Source: Muscardinus avellanarius
Taxonomy: Eukaryota > Chordata > Mammalia > Rodentia > Gliridae
DNA length: 64,000 bases
Direction of reading: 5' to 3'
Assembly: GCA_963383645.1 (NCBI GenBank)
Contig: OY726561.1
Location: forward strand, 22,834,795-22,898,794
Positions 1 to 9,292 of this stretch are shown here, piece after piece; position 1 is the first letter of the stretch, and every line of letters begins with the position of its first letter. Made by a program: the position numbers and the translations under genes. The notes under the pieces were generated by a model that worked only from the letters and a program-made list of their open reading frames with translations, made no database searches and was not told where the DNA came from.

Positions 1-750
1 AACACTTGTTAAATGTGTATGATTAATAGCATTCATATTATCCATGTTCAACATAGCATGAAATTGGCAAAATCACATAAAAATAAAGAAATTCTCTAAT
101 CATAAAATGAATTTTCAGAATACTAGAGATCAAAAACATAAATTTTAACTGATATTTGAATAATCCATATATATATATATATATATTTACCAAACAAGGA
201 TTTAAATCAGTTTCTGTAATTAGTAATATGTTACTGAGATTAATGCAAGACAAAATGTCTTGATATTTATTTATATGACATACACTTTAGTTTAATGACA
301 AAAATATATCTATTTTTAAATTTAAAATATAATTTTTACTACTTGTTGCATTAAAATACCTTTTAATGTTTATGATATTTCACAATTGCCTGTATTTAGG
401 AAATAATTATATTTAAAATTGCTAAAATTTTGTAGGAGTGAATATTATTTCCTTTCAAATGACATTTTAGATATCAGAAATTTCTGAAAGCTTAAATTAA
501 AACAACTATTTAAGAAATTACTTGTGAAATATTCTGTGAGTCATCATTTTTTAGGGATAATATATGGCCATTATTTGTCAGTGCTATGACAAAGAGAGTG
601 GTTTACTTTAGGGGAAAGAGCAAGAAAAGGATTATCTTTTATCAAAATATAAGGACCAATATTAAAGAACACTTTTCTGTGAAATTTAATCATAAAGTAA
701 AATTCAGATTTTGTATGTGTACAAATGAATAATAATAAAATATAAACAAA
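1..750. other. AT-rich sequence without a recognised gene
   Basis: Very AT-rich sequence with many stops in all frames. It holds a short (TA)n run at about 167-187. I see no SINE, L1 or LTR similarity before 751. Confidence 0.6.
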
Positions 751-952
751 GCCGGGCATGGTGGCACACACTGGTAATCCCAGCATTCAGGAGGCTGAGA
801 CCAGAGAATCACGGTTTGCAGACAGCCTCAGCTACTTAGTGAGGCCCTCTGCAACTCAGTGAGATCCTGTTTCAAAATAAAGAATAAAAAATAGGGCAGG
901 GGGTATAGCTCAGAGGTAGAACGCCCCTGGGTTCCATCCCCAGACCTGCAAA

Positions 953-995
<43 letters not shown>
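751..995 (+). mobile_element. B1-dID SINE, sense, with (AAAT)n tail
   Basis: Begins gccgggcatggtggcacac, the B1 left end. It continues through the joining segment (cttagtgaggccctctgcaa, then the oligo-A linker) into the ID-like half (agctcagaggtagaacgccc, gttccatccccag). The tail is a pure (AAAT)n run from about 951 to 995. No clean target duplication is visible. Confidence 0.93.
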
Positions 996-1594
996 ATATA
1001 TCTAATTTATATTGTGAAGGTAAACACATTGAAGTATGTTTAGGTCTATTAGTAGCAAATAATAGAAAGCTCTACAAACAATGGCATATAGAATTGACTT
1101 CAAATTTTTTTTTATCTTTTTCTGTTAATTTTCTGTTAACTTTGTATATTAAATTTCATTGTGGTTGCTTTATGATTCCAAGAACCTACATGTTTTGAAA
1201 AGAATATAAAATAAAATGCCTATAAAAAGACCCAAAAGCTTTCTATGAAACTAATTTGTGGTTTATCAGAATTGTTCACATGGTCAGCACAGCATGTTCA
1301 GTGATGAAGCCAACAAGATGAATGAGAATTTTATATGGGTCATTATTAATATTTGACATGTTATCTATATGAATTATAATTTCCTTATGTTTTTGTGAAT
1401 ATAAACAAGTGATATTTAATTTACTATACTGCCTGATTTTGACAATATCTAAAATCATAACTCCAATTTAGTATACTACAATAAGTTTTTGAGAATCCCA
1501 TGAATAATTAAGGGGTGTCAATAAATGTTAAAATACTCTTAAACAAGAGGATAAAATGGTAAAATAGACTAGTAATAATAATAATTATAATTAT
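996..1594. other. AT-rich sequence, nothing recognised
   Basis: No repeat family or open frame stands out. A minus-strand frame of 60 codons at 1276-1458 has no recognisable motif and is taken as chance. Confidence 0.5.
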
Positions 1595-1760
1595 AAAACA
1601 ATTTTAAAAAATTAACACTAAAAATGAAATAACTCAAAAAATGGTAATTGACCTGAATAGATGCTTCTTTAAAGAAGAAATAAAAATGGCCAATAAAAAG
1701 CACTCAACATCACTAACAATCAGAAAAATGTGCATCTAAGGTAGTGAGATTCTAACTACA
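1595..1760 (+). mobile_element. Old L1 ORF2 fragment, sense
   Basis: The string of aatggtaattgacctgaa, agaagaaataaaaatggcca and ctcaacatcactaacaatca follows the well-known L1 ORF2 stretch just before the 3' reverse-transcriptase tail region. It is heavily mutated, with no poly(A) or target duplication. It abuts the 5' side of retroviral remnant A. Confidence 0.7.
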
Positions 1761-2082
1761 GTTACAAAGGAAATTATGAACAAATACAGTTACAGTCTAG
1801 TCCACCAACATTTGTGTATCAAACTTTTATTGCAATTGACCTCTAAATTGGAAACATTACACTCCCTTCTTAGCAGTCGCAGGCCCTGGCCAAATGCTTC
1901 CAAATCCATTTTCCAAACTACATTTCTCCTTGGCCTGTCATCAGTTCCTTCTGATTCTTTTCAATACTAAAGAAAGATGCCACATTCTGCAATCAGCCGC
2001 CCATTGGACTAAAGAAAATGCACAATCCAATACCCTAAATCTTTAGGCTGATGCTCAGCAATGTAGCCCAACATCAGACACA

Positions 2083-2480
2083 AACTGGGATCCAAATAAT
2101 CCTGACAACATGACAAAACTGGAATCTAAAGAGAGGCTCTCTTCCAGGGATTTCAAAAGAGGGGTTCCAAAGCCACAAAGCTTGCCAAGGTCAGAGAAGT
2201 TCTTCAAAGGCCAGCTTAGAGCTGTAGCACTTTTTACTAATGGATGCACAGACATCTGAAAACCAGCGAGTGGTTAACACTGCCTTCATTATTCATAGTG
2301 CTAGTGACATCTGTTGCAAACTACAAAAGCTGAGGGTATTTGCAGGAATAAATTCTTCCCAACTTCTGGGAGTAGCAAACGTGGTCTTCTTTAACCAATA
2401 TATCAGAGAGAAACAGAAAGATGTTGGGAAAAATGACAAAAGTCTACCTTATTTCAGCAGCATGGAGCGCAGCACTCCAT
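2083..2480 (+). pseudogene. gag: ERV A gag capsid remnant
   Basis: A WDPNNP motif at about 2086-2103 is followed by a broken Leu/Arg-rich helix region. After a frame change comes the capsid C-terminal segment (motifs DICCKLQKL and SQLLGVANVVF, about 2305-2390). These match the C-terminal half of gammaretrovirus-type capsid by order and spacing. The two parts lie in different frames, so at least one indel separates them. The copy cannot make a capsid. Confidence 0.75.
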
Positions 2481-2570
2481 GACAAGCGAACCCAAAAATC
2501 AACTGGTCAAAGGCCCCATCATGCCAAATACTCAAGGCCACTTAATTAAAAGAGGGCTTCTCTCTGTTAT

Positions 2571-2606
2571 GACCAATGTGTATTCTACAAGGAAATTGGT
2601 CACTGG
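2571..2606 (+). pseudogene. gag: ERV A nucleocapsid zinc knuckle, broken
   Basis: Reads DQCVFYKEIGHW, aligned to the CX2CX4H pattern of a retroviral zinc knuckle. The second Cys is Tyr and the last Cys is not found. It sits between the capsid and RT remnants as expected. Confidence 0.6.
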
Positions 2607-3234
2607 TAGAACAAATACCCTAAAAAATAAAATATTGAGGGCCCCATGAAATGTCCTCAAGCCCCACCCTACCTCTTCTTCTGACAGTTGTTCAGGCTAA
2701 TTTGCTTAATAATTGAAGGGGAATGGTTCTTAAAGCCCCAAGGGGCCCATGGTTCAAATGATAGTGGGTGGGCACAACTTCCTATACTTATTGAAATAGG
2801 GCAGAACACACTGTGTTCATCAGTCCAATAGCCCCCTCACCAACCAACATGTCACCATAATTGAAATAACCAAGGAAGTCTCCAATCAAACATTTTTACC
2901 TCCTGCCAATGTACCCTAGAGGAAGGGAAATCATTCACAAATTTTATATATGTCAAACTTTCTCGTTCTGCTACTGGTAGGAATCTCCTTGACAAACTCA
3001 AAACAATTATTATTTTCTCAGAGAAGTGTAAACGAAAGTTGTCAGTGACAACCCCTCAGCTTATTTGCTTCTTTAAAATGCCCAGAGAGGAAGAGTAAAA
3101 CTGCTTGAGGGAAAGAAAGTATAAGATCCATCAGCCCAGAGGTAGCCTGCTGTGTCACAGTCTGGGCTGAGGGCAATACAGCAGGAAAGGCCAGATTCCA
3201 GACACTCAGTCATTGAACTTCACCCTAATGCCTG

Positions 3235-3500
3235 ATCCCTGTGGTTAAAGCAGTACACAATCCTTTGACATGTCCTACAGGGAATCCAGCCCCACTTAGT
3301 GATGCTCCAACTACACGGCATCAACAAGCTTCTTAATCTCACTAGAACAATTCCCTCTTTCCAGTCAAAAATCCAGGAACCAAAAACAACTGACCCATGC
3401 AAAACTTGCAAGCCACCAACTAAGCCACTGTCACCTGAGATCCCACTGAATTTAACTTATACACAATCTTCAGTTTGCTCTGGGACACTGCAACCTGGTT
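3235..3500 (+). pseudogene. pol: ERV A reverse transcriptase, fingers region
   Basis: The frame gives a KQYTIL...LQGIQPHL...LHGI pattern and then a KIQEPKTTD segment. This resembles the start of gammaretroviral RT (substrate-grip region before the palm). A stop lies between KQYTIL and HVLQGI. Protease should lie just upstream, but I cannot identify it in 2610-3230. Confidence 0.6.
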
Positions 3501-3664
3501 AACATGTCTTGATTCAAAGGACACCTTATTTAGCATCTGTCTGGCTTCTGTGAGCAAGTAATTGTTTCCTTTTGAGTGGAAGGATCCAAAAACTGAAACT
3601 AAAATCCAGTCTACCTGAACCTGATTGTCCCCATTTTTAAAACCTCTCTACCATTTTTCTGAGA

Positions 3665-3900
3665 AGTCCTGATTCTTGGGTTGTACTTTCTTTCAATACG
3701 TTGACAGTATCCTTCTTGGACACAAGACTCTTGAAGGATATGACAAAGAAACAGGCTAGCTGCTCACCCTTTTAGAGTGTTGTGGTTATAAAGTCTCTAA
3801 GAAAGTTCAGGTCTGTGACTTGCAAAAAGGTAATGGTTACTGATACCTCCTAGTCACAGCATGCATTCAAAATGGATAGGTAAAAGCATTTTTCTGACAG
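3665..3900 (+). pseudogene. pol: ERV A reverse transcriptase palm with altered YVDD box
   Basis: QYVDSILLG is read at about 3694-3720. This is the RT catalytic YVDD box with the second Asp changed to Ser (codon 3706-3708), which would abolish catalysis. Downstream, LLTLLECCGYKVSKKVQVC fits the helix after the box in gammaretroviral RT. Confidence 0.72.
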
Positions 3901-3989
3901 ACAGAAAAGGGCTGTAAAGTAACCCATTCCTTATTCAGATAATCCATTCCTAGATATGGACTGCCCTTGCACATAGGGTCAAACAATGG

Positions 3990-4564
3990 ATCAGCCATCA
4001 TTACAGATGTGACTCAGGATGTGTCAGTTGTAATGGGTATAACTTGGAAGCTGTATTCAGCATATAGTCCACAGAATTAAAGTAGAAAGGGTGAACAGAA
4101 CCATCAAAATTTGGTTAAAAAATATGTGTCAGAAAGCCAAGCTAACTTGGGTTCAAGACTTGCTCTTATTTCTGCTGAAGAGAAGATATACTTTTATTAA
4201 GAGAATAGGGTGTTCTCCCTTTAAAATTATGCTATATTTCCCTCCTCCTATCCTCCAAGGCCTTCCAGTAAGGCTATAAAAATAATAGAAATAGAAGTTC
4301 ATAGACTTATGAGGGAACTGGGAAAGTTACCCCATGACCTACATAAATGGATACTAGATAAAATATCAATTAGTTGAACCATCTGAATTTCCAATTTTTC
4401 CCTATCAGTCTGGAGATTTAGTTTAGGTTAAATACTAGAATCAGTTTTCCCTCAAAGCAAAATGTAGATAACCCTTTACTATAATTTTTACCATCTCAAT
4501 AGCAGTAAACTTTAAAGATATTGCAGCCTGGATTTATTACAGCTACCTGAACACATCAGCTTTA
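3990..4564 (+). pseudogene. pol: ERV A integrase, core end and C-terminal domain
   Basis: DVTQDVSVVMGITWKLYSAY followed by a frameshifted VNRTIK and then SPFKIMLYFPPPIL marks the end of the retroviral integrase core (about 3995-4260). It is followed by an SGDLV element (about 4409-4424) and a C-terminal segment ending DIAAWIYYSYL (about 4515-4550). Stops interrupt it. The C-terminus differs from that of provirus B, showing that two families are present. Confidence 0.78.
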
Positions 4565-4807
4565 GAGCCCACAGCCCTAGGGATTACTTACTGGACTGCT
4601 CACAAAAAAACAGGAGACCAAGCAAGCTAATTCTGATAAAGACAACATGCCTCTCCAGTAATACACATGAGCTGAATGGTTCATACATGTCAGTAGGCTG
4701 ATGAACATCACATCATATCCCACAAATAGGAACCCTTAGTTTTTATGCCATAAGTGCTTTTAGCACTTTGCTGTTTGCCTAATGTGACTTTGCATTGCTA
4801 GTATGAA

Positions 4808-4811
4808 GAAA
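4808..4811. repeat. Target-site duplication of provirus B, left copy
   Basis: GAAA directly before the TG of the 5' LTR, matching GAAA at 9289-9292 directly after the 3' LTR. Four bases is the normal size for gammaretrovirus-like integration. Confidence 0.8.
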
Positions 4812-5133
4812 TGTGGTAGAAAAATTACTAAAATGGGAGGTCATGTATCCAGGTAACTGTCTGAAAAAGAAAGGTCATAAGTTATGTAAGTCATAAGTCA
4901 TTTAAGTTATAGCTTGCTCAGGAATTTTCTGCAATGACTAAATGCTATGTTTCAACTTCTGTAAGCCCATCTACCTACTTTCACCCTTTGTTCTATAAAA
5001 TGAGAGCTTATGTGGAGCTCAGGGCTGGAGTTTTTCCAAAAGCTATCCTAACTTTGGCCCACTGGTATAATAAACTTCCTCTTTTCCACTCGAGTTGATA
5101 TTGGGTCAGTTTTCCCAGAAAATGTCTGCAACA
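4812..5133 (+). repeat. 5' LTR of provirus B
   Basis: Starts TGTGGTAGAAAA and ends CTGCAACA. It has a TATA box (TATAAA, 4994-4999) and a polyadenylation signal (AATAAA, 5069-5074) about 75 bp apart, a usual spacing for gamma-type LTRs. A short direct repeat of the type aagtcat recurs at about 4875-4910 in the upstream part. Confidence 0.9.
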
Positions 5134-5137
5134 TCTT

Positions 5138-5155
5138 TTGAGGCCCCCTTGAGAT
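5138..5155 (+). promoter_or_regulatory. Candidate primer-binding site, tRNA-Gln-like
   Basis: The 18 bases starting four bases after the LTR pair with the 3' end of tRNA-Gln at 12 of 18 positions by my hand alignment, and most mismatches are transitions. Position right after the LTR supports it. tRNA identity is provisional. Confidence 0.5.
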
Positions 5156-5884
5156 ATTTTCATTAAGACCCTTGTTGGTCGGGGACTGCCAATCTCAGAT
5201 TTTGCAGCCCACTGGGAGTCCTTGGAACTGAAAAGTGTGTAACCCCTGTGGTATTCCAGGATCCCCTTTTAGTAGGCCCAGAATGACTGTGGAACCTGGA
5301 TGAAAAGCCTAGGGGTGGAAGGAGACAAGTTTAAACAAGTGTCCAGACAAGGTAAGGACCTCTTGGGTAATTAGGCAGTGAAAAAATCTGGCAAGGAGAG
5401 CTGATGCAGGAAAGATTACCCCTTTAGAGATTGTATCCAAAGCCTCAATCTATATTCTGAGGTGGAACTGATCTCTATCTGGAGCCTTGATAGTATTCTG
5501 AGACAGCCTTAAGGTGTATAAGAAGGAGAGGTTGACTTATGACTGGGAAAAGACAGAGTAGGAATTTAAGTTGGGAATGCATAACTTCTGAATAAATGGT
5601 GAATGAATGTGTGAGCAACTGGAATGGTCTCATGGCCCAGTAGCTATATGATCTCATTTGGTACTAACGTGCAATTCTGCTGAAAGTGGGAATTCATGCT
5701 TCTGAAATAGAGGGGTGACCAGGCATAAGTTTATATGTGTGGCCCTATAGCAAGAATTCTTTAAGCCTACAAGACCAGGAGGTCAGCCAGGCAGGCATCT
5801 GCTTGAGGGAGATACTTGTTCTGTTCATCCCCACAATATACACTCCCATATTGTTAGTAAACTCCCCCCTTCCTTCAGACAGTC
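5156..5884 (+). other. Provirus B leader region
   Basis: Untranslated leader between the primer site and gag. No open frame of note on the plus strand. A minus-strand frame at 5475-5657 is chance. Confidence 0.6.
5346..5357 (+). promoter_or_regulatory. Candidate retroviral splice donor
   Basis: GACAAG/GTAAGG, a near-consensus donor with the cut between 5351 and 5352, about 220 bp after the LTR in the untranslated leader. This is where gammaretroviruses keep the donor for env mRNA. Confidence 0.4.
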
Positions 5885-6241
5885 ATGGTTTTAAAACACT
5901 ATGAAGTCAAACTCACTCACACAATTTTCCAAACCATGCTGGACAATTTTAAGTTGGGCTTTTCTGGCAACTACAGAATAGAGCTAAGACCTGCTAAGCT
6001 CAAGATTCTGTGTGAGATCAATTGGCTCCTGTAAACTAAACACTCCACGCCAGTCACCTTGTTGGCCCCTACAGAAGATGAAATTGGTCCCCCTCCTTAC
6101 CAACTGGAAATACCAGAGGCCCATGCTGAGTGGCCACTTGAACAGCTATCCCCACCAACCTCTGACCAACCAACAGGAACACCTCTGGTCTTCATTGTAG
6201 ATGCTCTAATGCCACCAACCACAAACATTTTGACCCTATAA
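5885..6241 (+). pseudogene. gag: Provirus B gag matrix and proline-rich region
   Basis: From the ATG at 5885 the frame reads a matrix-like segment (MLDNFKLGFSGNYRIELRP, then LKILCEINW) resembling the gammaretroviral matrix helices. It stops at about 6031. A Pro-rich stretch with a PPPY motif follows (about 6089-6100), in the position of the p12-type region that carries the budding motif. The second residue is Val rather than Gly, so no myristoylation signal remains at this ATG. Confidence 0.75.
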
Positions 6242-6319
6242 TCCCAGTCTCAAAGGAACAAATAGCTATTTGGGACTACTCCCTAAACTCCAGCTGACTA
6301 AAATCCAGGGAAGAACTCA

Positions 6320-6730
6320 GGCTACTATGTCCACTATGTAAGATGCCAGGCCCTCTTCTTCTACAAGAAGATGGTAGATATACCAGTGACCAGTGGGCAA
6401 GCAAACCTTGTTATCAACACTTCACCACTACTGATGTCCTGAATTGGAACAATGCACCCATTCTTATTCTGAAAAACTGCAATACATGACACATTCACTA
6501 ACCTCAAACATGGAGACCCACAGACCAACTTGGAATGCCTGTCTCCAAATCCTAACAAGTCCCTTTATCTCCAAGGAGATATGCTGAATCCCCCAGGCAA
6601 CACAGACATGGCTAATCACACAAGCCCTAGCCATATTGCTGAATTTTATAAAATTCACAGACAACACCATGCTTGACAATCAACCAGACTGGGACCAAAT
6701 ACAGAAGACAAAACTCATGCTCTAAACCAA
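6320..6730 (+). pseudogene. gag: Provirus B gag capsid remnant
   Basis: FTTTDVLNWNN at about 6420-6452 is in the position of the capsid N-terminal motif of gammaretroviruses. A frameshifted region around 6500-6720 includes a CLQILTSPFISK-type stretch. No intact capsid frame remains. Confidence 0.6.
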
Positions 6731-7182
6731 ATCAGGAGAGCCATACTTAATGGTGACAAAAAGGGCACACAGTACCACCAATTTGATATGAGTAAGTGAG
6801 GTGATCGATCCAAGGAGAGTGGGAGCCCCCTAGACAATTCTGATAGTCTCTGAGATGCCTATCAGAGATAAACTTCATTCAACCCAGAGATTCCCCCAAA
6901 CCAGCAGTCTATGGTGAATTCTGAATTTGTTGCCTAATTGTCCTATGATGTGAGACATAAACTACAATGCTTAGGAGAGTTTGCAGAAAATAAATATATG
7001 CTAATTTATTGGGGTTTCTTCCAAGTTGATTTCAAGTCAAGAGGCCACAACTAAAAAGGAAAGATATTGAGAAAGACAAGAAACAGGCATGCATATCCAT
7101 ATTCACCATAAAAGAGGCTATGAATCCATGCAAGTCCTGAACAGAAACCAAGGGAAAGGGGCAATGGCTGGACAGGAACCAA

Positions 7183-7227
7183 TGCACCTATTGTAAGAAG
7201 AAAGGTCATTGTCACAAAAGAGGATCC
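7183..7227 (+). pseudogene. gag: Provirus B nucleocapsid zinc knuckle, broken
   Basis: CTYCKKKGHCHKRG fits CX2CX4HX4C except that the last Cys is Gly. Basic residues flank it, as in retroviral nucleocapsid. Confidence 0.75.
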
Positions 7228-7384
7228 AAAGAAAAGATATACATAAACCTGCTATAGTTTTAGCCTCTAAACAAAAAGAAGGGTTCCAGGTGCAGATCTC
7301 TGACATAGAAGTCCCTAACTAGGGCTCTAAGTTTGACCAAAAGTGACCAGGCTTAATTGCAATAAGCCACCAAGAGCCCATGGT

Positions 7385-7450
7385 CAAAACTGATTTCAGA
7401 GACCAAACTATAGACTTTATTTTAGATACTAGAACAGTTTAGTTTTTGCA
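7385..7450 (+). pseudogene. pol: Provirus B protease remnant with altered active site
   Basis: The frame reads IDFILDTRTV and then a stop. The retroviral aspartic protease triad Asp-Thr-Gly is Asp-Thr-Arg here (7425-7433), and an in-frame TAG follows. Position between zinc knuckle and RT supports the call. Confidence 0.72.
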
Positions 7451-7604
7451 AATGTCCATTCACCAATAGTGGTGGCATTAAAGCCAGGTGCCACTCTTGT
7501 GAGACAGGAGCAGTATCCAATCCTCCTTGAAGCCTGACTGGAGACAACACTTTACAGCAAAGACTTAAAGAGAGAGGAATTCTGTGGAAATACAATCCTC
7601 ATGG

Positions 7605-7905
7605 AACACCCCTTAGTTTCTAGTAAAGAAACCAGAGACTGGAGACTGGTGACTGCAGGACAAAAAAGGATCTCTGCAAAATCAATAATGCCATTAAGAC
7701 TCTATACCCTGTGCCCTCAATCCCTTATATTCAGAAAAAAAATTAATAAATGAACTGCTCTCTAGCTTGGATATGGAGCTCTTTATGAACAGAAGCCCTA
7801 GTTTAAAACAAGGAAAGTATTCCATCAGGTATTCAGTAATCATGGAAGACAAAGTCATAGAGAAAGGCCACCTTCCTAACCACTGGACTGCCCATAAAGT
7901 CAAAT
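7605..7905 (+). pseudogene. pol: Provirus B reverse transcriptase, N-terminal part only
   Basis: LVKKPETGDW at about 7618-7647, then remnants of the segment leading to the palm (LLSSLDMEL at about 7755-7785). I find no YVDD box before the RNase H motif at 7957, so the palm and thumb appear deleted. Confidence 0.68.
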
Positions 7906-7949
7906 TTTATGCATTAAGCCAAATACTCTTTCTGACATAGGGAAATGGG

Positions 7950-8200
7950 TGAGGGTTTACACTGACATTTGCTATGTCTTTGCTACTATATCAAGAAAGA
8001 AGACTGCTAAAATTGTGACCAAATCCTCCAACTCCTAGAGGCTTCCTGGGCCCCATACTCCATAGCAGTTGTACTTTGCCAGACTCACACAAGTAAAAAA
8101 GACCAAGTGATTAAAGAAAATTGGCTAGTAGATAAGGCAGATAAAGAAGCAGGCCTTCAGAAAGACACAATTTTAAAAAGTGTGTTTCATACTCCCAGTA
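7950..8200 (+). pseudogene. pol: Provirus B RNase H remnant
   Basis: VYTDICYVFAT at about 7954-7986 matches the RNase H motif YTDSRYAFAT with changes. About 40 codons on, a segment reading VVLCQTHTSKKD...LVDKADKEAGL (about 8069-8160) corresponds to the end of gammaretroviral RNase H. Confidence 0.75.
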
Positions 8201-8489
8201 CTTCCAGAACAACACTTATACAAGCCAGAAAAGAGAGAAAAGGCAACTGACCAGGCAGCAACTGAGAGGGCTGGTTAATTACTTTAAACAGAAAGATAAT
8301 TTTGGGGAGGGGGTATTTCACCAAGCCTGATCCAGCAAGCCTAGGACATGACTCATTGGGAAAAACTGTGTCACAGACTTGGTATTAAAATATATGATGG
8401 TCCCACAGCTGGCTACAACCCCAGAGAGGGACTTAAAGCCCCATTATTGTCAGACAAACAAAGGTCCTATCTATTTGATATAACCTATA

Positions 8490-8712
8490 TCTGCTGGTGA
8501 TGGTATGCACTATTTTTGGCTGGCTAGATGCTTTCCCTGCCTGCTCAGTGAGGGCTCAAGAGGGTTCCAGGGCCCTAGCCATTCTCATTACTCCCTCAGC
8601 CCTTAAAGTTACAGATGTCAAGCCATGGATTTACCATTTCCATGTGAAGGTGGCTTCCATCCTGGAACACAGCTGGACAGCAGTTGTAGATTCCCAAACC
8701 CCCTATGGCTAA
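8490..8712 (+). pseudogene. pol: Provirus B integrase, deleted core joined to C-terminus
   Basis: LLVMVCTIFGWLDAFPAC (about 8490-8543) is the start of the integrase catalytic core. After about 20 codons the frame runs straight into the C-terminal segment ALKVTDVKPWIYHFHVK (about 8600-8650). The rest of the core, with the second Asp and the Glu of the DDE triad, is missing. The deletion kept the frame for 71 codons to a stop at 8710-8712. Confidence 0.75.
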
Positions 8713-8740
8713 AAATTTCTAAAAGAAAAAAAAAAAGAGA

Positions 8741-8770
8741 ATTAGTTATGCATTCCTATGCATAACTAAT
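8741..8770. repeat. Perfect 13-bp inverted repeat with 4-nt loop
   Basis: Arms 8741-8753 and 8758-8770 are exact reverse complements around TCCT. It lies between the pol end and the env remnant of provirus B. Confidence 0.9.
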
Positions 8771-8784
8771 GCTAATGCTGACTC

Positions 8785-8925
8785 AATGATGAACTATGAT
8801 GCTCCTGGGTTTGATTTGTGGTCCCTGTATCATTATCCTCTTAAATAGCATTATCACAAGCCAGATAGGAGAACTACAGGTACAAGTATTACTCCAAGAA
8901 TACCAACATGTTCCTAAAACATGAA
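8785..8925 (+). pseudogene. env: Provirus B env transmembrane C-terminus
   Basis: The frame reads GLICGPCIIILLNSII, then a tail with QVQVLLQEYQHV (about 8811-8915). This is the membrane anchor and cytoplasmic tail of a gammaretroviral transmembrane protein. Surface subunit, fusion peptide and most of the ectodomain are absent. Confidence 0.78.
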
Positions 8926-8948
8926 GTAAAGTCATAAGGAATTATGTA

Positions 8949-8964
8949 GGTGAAGAAGAGAAAC
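8949..8964 (+). promoter_or_regulatory. Polypurine tract of provirus B
   Basis: Purine-rich run ggtgaagaagagaaac directly before the TG of the 3' LTR, the expected priming site for plus-strand synthesis. A T and a final C interrupt it. Confidence 0.6.
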
Positions 8965-9288
8965 TGTGGTAGAAAAGTTACCAAAATAGAAGGCTATTTA
9001 TCTAGGTAACTTCTTGAAGAAAACATTATAAGTCATGTAAGTTGTAGTCATATAGGTTTTAAGTCACGTAAGTAGCTTGCACAGAAATTTCCTGCAACCA
9101 CTAACTGCCACATTTCAAATTCTGTAAGCTCACCTGCCTACTTCCACTTTTGTTTCATAAAAGGAAACATCATGTGGAGCTTAGGGCAAGAGTTTTTCAA
9201 TAATTATCTTAACTTGGGTCAAATGGTGTAATAACCCCTCCATTGGTGTTGGATGTTAGGTCAATCGTTCCAGAAAATTTACACAACA
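8965..9288 (+). repeat. 3' LTR of provirus B
   Basis: TGTGGTAGAAAA to ACACAACA, collinear with the 5' LTR at about the same length (324 against 322 bp). The polyadenylation signal has become AATAAC, and the TATA region reads CATAAA, so both control elements have decayed here. Confidence 0.9.
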
Positions 9289-9292
9289 GAAA
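9289..9292. repeat. Target-site duplication of provirus B, right copy
   Basis: GAAA after the 3' LTR, equal to 4808-4811. Confidence 0.8.

Larger units (their letters stand above)
1776..4811 (+). mobile_element. Class I (gamma-like) endogenous retrovirus remnant A, 5' part
   Basis: Decayed internal region of a gammaretrovirus-like element read on the plus strand, in the order capsid, zinc knuckle, RT, integrase. Every domain carries stops or frameshifts. No 5' LTR is visible: L1 sequence lies immediately upstream. The 3' side is cut by provirus B at 4812. Domain order and motif spacing identify it; the exact 5' border is uncertain. It is distinct from B, because both keep a pol C-terminus and these differ clearly. 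Sequence after 9292 should be the other side of the interrupted locus. Confidence 0.8.
4812..9288 (+). mobile_element. Class I (gamma-like) provirus B, internally deleted
   Basis: A 4.48-kb provirus with two related LTRs, a 4-bp target duplication, a primer-site-like sequence, a splice-donor-like site, gag, protease, partial RT, RNase H, partial integrase, and only the end of the env transmembrane subunit. A complete gammaretrovirus is about 8 kb, so roughly half is missing, mainly the RT palm, most of integrase and most of env. All frames are interrupted, so it is inert as a protein source. It sits inside remnant A, so it is younger than A. The LTRs have visibly diverged from each other, so it is not recent. 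Confidence 0.9.

Noticed and set aside
751..950. tRNA gene from the box-like agctcagaggtagaa
   Set aside because: This is the tRNA-derived half of the SINE. It does not fold as a tRNA and recurs in about 50 copies.
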